Shown: piece after piece, positions 8,529-10,590 of the stretch
How the letters are laid out: each line of letters starts with the position of its first letter
Numbering within the stretch: the first letter of the stretch is position 1
DNA from: Spirogloea muscicola
Taxonomy: Eukaryota > Streptophyta > Zygnematophyceae > Spirogloeales > Spirogloeaceae
DNA length: 10,590 nucleotides
Reading direction: 5' to 3'
Assembly (NCBI GenBank): GCA_009602725.1
Contig: WELB01000291.1
Location: forward strand, 126,375-136,964
Made by a program: the position numbers and the translations under genes
The notes under the pieces: model-generated
Databases searched by the model: none
What the model was told of the DNA's origin: nothing
The model's input: only the letters and a program-made list of their open reading frames with translations

Positions 8529-8734
8529 CTTGGGTGTAACACTTCAGATCACCAAATCTCGTCTATCTCTGAAGCTGCATAGACTGACCATTCAGATGAT
8601 GCAGAATTGGAGAATCAGAATTCTATGGTCTGCTAGCCACCTTCATTTCATCCATCGACTTTTTCTTTCAAGCTATGCAATCTGTTGGCGATCCAGTCAC
8701 TGACTATAATTACTGGCAAGCAGATAGACCCCTT

Positions 8735-8753
8735 GACAAGCAAGCTGCTTGTC
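8735..8753. other. perfect 7-bp hairpin
   Basis: GACAAGC at 8735-8741 pairs with GCTTGTC at 8747-8753 around the loop AAGCT. It lies 326 bases or more beyond the SDE2 stop on that gene's strand. No run of T follows, and eukaryotic termination would not need it. Function is unknown. Confidence 0.4.
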
Positions 8754-9078
8754 TGGAGAGGTTACTTATAAGAGTATCTCATGGCCACCACAAGTAACCA
8801 ATTGACATTTTATACAAGCATGACATCAGATAAGCATAGATGGAAACAAACATACAGTCCTTTGGAAGCAGCAGCTCACATGATGGTTGGGTTTGCCTCT
8901 TATACATGAGCACCTGATGCAACTATCCATCCTGGATACAGGTACGCATGAGGTCTGACAATCGAGCACAGGCCATTGTGCAGTATTATGTATTGTCCTG
9001 AATATGCGTGTTTCCAAGATTTCAAGTGCAGCGCCAGCCTGCACATATGTGATGCTCTTAGCATGTATCGGCAATGCT

Positions 9079-9270
9079 CTAGATCTCTTTCTTTTGCTTT
9101 CTACTCGACTTGCCATGGACACCTGCGCTCTTGGCAAAATGCTTCTTGTCCAGTTTGTCAAGTTGCGTGCTCTTCAAGAGGAACAGGCGCGCTGCACGCT
9201 CCTGCAGGCTCCCACCGCACTTCAAGCCGAGGCTCTGCAGCTCCTCTTTGAGCCTGTCCATGCCTCGCGC
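9079..9270 (-). other. SAP-like C-terminal domain exon of SDE2
   Basis: The last exon alone encodes the SAP-type helix-turn-helix (GMDRLKEELQSLGLKCGG, then SLQERAARLFLLKSTQ) and a Lys-rich end (KSSRKQKKEI). SAP motifs bind DNA or mediate nuclear protein contacts. Human SDE2 also ends in one; the shorter fission yeast Sde2 lacks it, as I recall. The phase 0 intron before it makes it a clean, separable module. Confidence 0.85.
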
Positions 9271-10590
9271 CTGCAGAGGAGACATCAGGACAAGCATGAG
9301 ATAGCTCCAGTAAGAGCCACATGCAATGCACAAGGGCACCTCATAGAGATGAATCTGCCCAGTCGCACAACAAGAGAAAATGTGAAAAGTTGCCAAGAGA
9401 TTCTTAACACGACTAATTGGTTACGAGTCAAGTCACAGCATATCTCTAGCTCACCTCTAGCTCCACCGCCGAGTTGTACTCTGAAAGGTCAACCACTGCA
9501 TCCTGTTTCCCTTCAACTTTTTCCATCTCTTTCACTGCTCCTGCAGTGTCCTTCACGTCAACAGCTTCGCTCTTCTGCTCCGTGATGTCATGCAAGCCTA
9601 CGAACCCATTGTTGCTGTCTGAAGGGGGGCTGGCACTGCGCTCGGCATCGCCGCTGCTTGACGGGTCTCCAGCTTCCTCCAGAGATGACGGCCCCGCCTC
9701 CTCTTGCTCCGCCAAGAAGGGTCCGACTGCGGCGACTTCTGGAAACACTTCGCCAGGGTCCTCGACATCAGCATGCAGGCCTCTGGCAGCTTCGTGGTCT
9801 TTCAGGTCTCCAGTGTCATCCTCGTCCAGCTCCGCCCTGCAAGTGGCACAAACGCAAAGCCTTCAGGACAAACCCATAAGGCAGATGATGACCCAACTCA
9901 TACATTCAGCAACAGAGAGCCAAGTGCAATGCTCATTCTCATGGTCGACCGGCCCCAGAGGAATGACCAAGGACTATCGAGGAGACGCCGTCTGCCCATT
10001 GTCAGCAGCTATGGCAAGGACTTGCGCTTAGCCCTTCTGGCTTACGCATGCGCCCGCCGAGGCCTGGCCTAAGGGCAGTCCAGAGGTGCTCACCACAGGC
10101 TGTGCTTCTTCGGGTCAGGCTCCGCGCCGTCATCGGCCCTGTACGTCGCCTTGCGCTTGCCGCTGGCGATCAGCGCCTTCTTCTTGGCCTCGACCAGGCC
10201 GCCCTCGACAGCGGAGGAGACCCTCTCCATGGCGGCCAGGCTCTCAGCGCGCAGGCGAGCGACCTCGGCAGCGGAGGAGTCGACCACCTTGCGCTCCTTG
10301 GCGCGCTTCTTGAGGAAGGCCTCGCCGGCAGCCTCGAGCTCGCGCTCGCCGCCCTCACGCTGCCAGTCCCGCAGCGCCCGCTCGGCGTTGACGTGCCGCA
10401 GGCGGCGGCCGCTCATGTCGCGGCAGGCGTCGAAGTTGCTCGTCTTCTTCTGGCCGGCGCGCCCCGCGGCACCACGCAGCAGCGACCCGAAGCCGCCCTT
10501 GCCGCCGCGCAGCCGCAGGAGCAGGGTCAGCGATGGCAGGTGGCCGCCGTCGACGCCGCCGGGCGCCGCAACCAGGACGTCGTCGTCGCC
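9079..10590 (-). CDS. SDE2: SDE2 (silencing-defective 2 / replication stress regulator), 3' three exons (5' partial)
   Basis: Exons on the minus strand are 10590-10094, 9836-9455 and 9270-9079 (stop 9081-9079). Introns are 10093-9837 (phase 2, donor gtgagc) and 9454-9271 (phase 0, donor gtgagc, acceptor cctctgcag). The join gives 356 visible residues. Residues 1-30 are the end of a ubiquitin-like domain, closing LTLLLRLRGG. Then comes KGGFGSLLRG at 31-40, so the GG-KGG processing site is intact. Residues 48-77 (KKTSNFDACRD, MSGRRLRHVNAERALRDWQ) are the most diagnostic Sde2 core. A Lys/Glu-rich helical part follows, then an acidic, Ser-rich linker (167-293), then a SAP-type domain from 294 (ARGMDRLKEELQSLGLKCGG, SLQERAARLF) and a basic tail. 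In fission yeast, cleavage after GG releases a Lys-starting fragment that joins the spliceosome; human SDE2 acts at replication forks. A nuclear role here is inferred. The start and most of the ubiquitin-like domain lie beyond 10590. Confidence 0.95.
10495..10506 (-). other. codons of the ubiquitin-like / KGG cleavage junction in SDE2
   Basis: On the minus strand the codons GGC GGC AAG GGC span 10506-10495 and read G-G-K-G, followed by GGC for the last glycine. In studied Sde2 proteins deubiquitinating proteases cut between the second Gly and the Lys. All residues needed are present, so processing is expected. Confidence 0.85.

Larger units (their letters stand above)
7673..9078. other. convergent intergenic region, presumed 3' UTRs of KXD1 and SDE2
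   Basis: These 1406 bases lie between the stop codons of two converging genes. Base composition drops (21 G+C of 60 bases at 8101-8160). Open frames here, such as 7845-8057, have no recognisable motif. Plus-strand TGTAA signals occur at 8230-8234 and 8535-8539. On the minus strand I found no TGTAA (plus TTACA), so the SDE2 poly(A) site is unassigned. Small hairpins and a short direct repeat are listed separately. No tRNA-like or transposon-like structure was seen. Confidence 0.6.

Noticed and set aside
5390-9078. transposon, tRNA gene, CRISPR-like array or viral insertion in the noncoding regions
   Set aside because: I saw no long terminal or inverted repeats, no cloverleaf, no regularly spaced repeats and no transposase or reverse transcriptase motifs. 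The short hairpins and duplications are too small to support such calls.
9004-9585. 193-residue plus-strand open frame
   Set aside because: It overlaps the SAP exon and an intron of SDE2 on the opposite strand; the minus strand has the clear domain match.
9474-10031. 185-residue plus-strand open frame
   Set aside because: It is the reverse of the acidic SDE2 exon 2 plus an SDE2 intron. Its Ser-rich composition follows from the Glu/Asp/Ala codons on the other strand.
10086-10313. 75-residue plus-strand Arg/Pro-rich open frame
   Set aside because: Shadow of SDE2 exon 1 in GC-rich DNA.

Overview
The window looks like nuclear DNA from a green plant-lineage eukaryote, most likely a chlorophyte green alga. 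A trebouxiophyte is a reasonable guess, but I cannot prove it. The genes are full of introns (21 inferred, all GT-AG, 112 to 801 bases). The first coding exons are very GC-rich, while introns and 3' regions are near 35-50 % GC. The best family matches are the plant branches of conserved eukaryotic families. Nothing prokaryotic is visible: no operons, no Shine-Dalgarno sites, no IS elements, no CRISPR. Three genes were rebuilt exon by exon. In each, intron phases join without a break in the reading frame.

Layout. (1) 1-5389, plus strand: the 3' 17 exons of a gene for a membrane-anchored protein with about 14 ribonuclease-inhibitor-type leucine-rich repeats, similar to Arabidopsis EMB2004 (At1g10510). 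The gene begins left of the window. (2) 5390-6756: intergenic or untranslated DNA with an exact 25-base tandem duplication, a perfect 8-bp hairpin and a candidate TGTAA poly(A) signal. (3) 6757-7672, plus strand: a complete three-exon gene for a KxDL-motif protein (KXD1, a BORC/BLOC-1-related subunit), 134 residues. (4) 7673-9078: AT-richer region between convergent genes, presumably both 3' UTRs, with small hairpins and short repeats. (5) 10590-9079, minus strand: the 3' three exons of SDE2, with the end of the ubiquitin-like domain, the GG-KGG processing site, the conserved Sde2 core, an acidic linker and a C-terminal SAP domain. Its 5' end lies right of the window.

How the genes relate. 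These look like three independent housekeeping genes: a plastid or membrane LRR scaffold, an organelle-trafficking subunit, and a spliceosome/genome-stability factor. The first two are tandem and SDE2 converges on KXD1. I see no sign that they form one pathway, and no convincing new multi-gene system. The more interesting points are the full exon reconstruction of an EMB2004-like LRR gene, the recurring intron position within its repeats, several degenerate 5' splice sites, and a 5'-to-3' GC gradient shared by all three genes.
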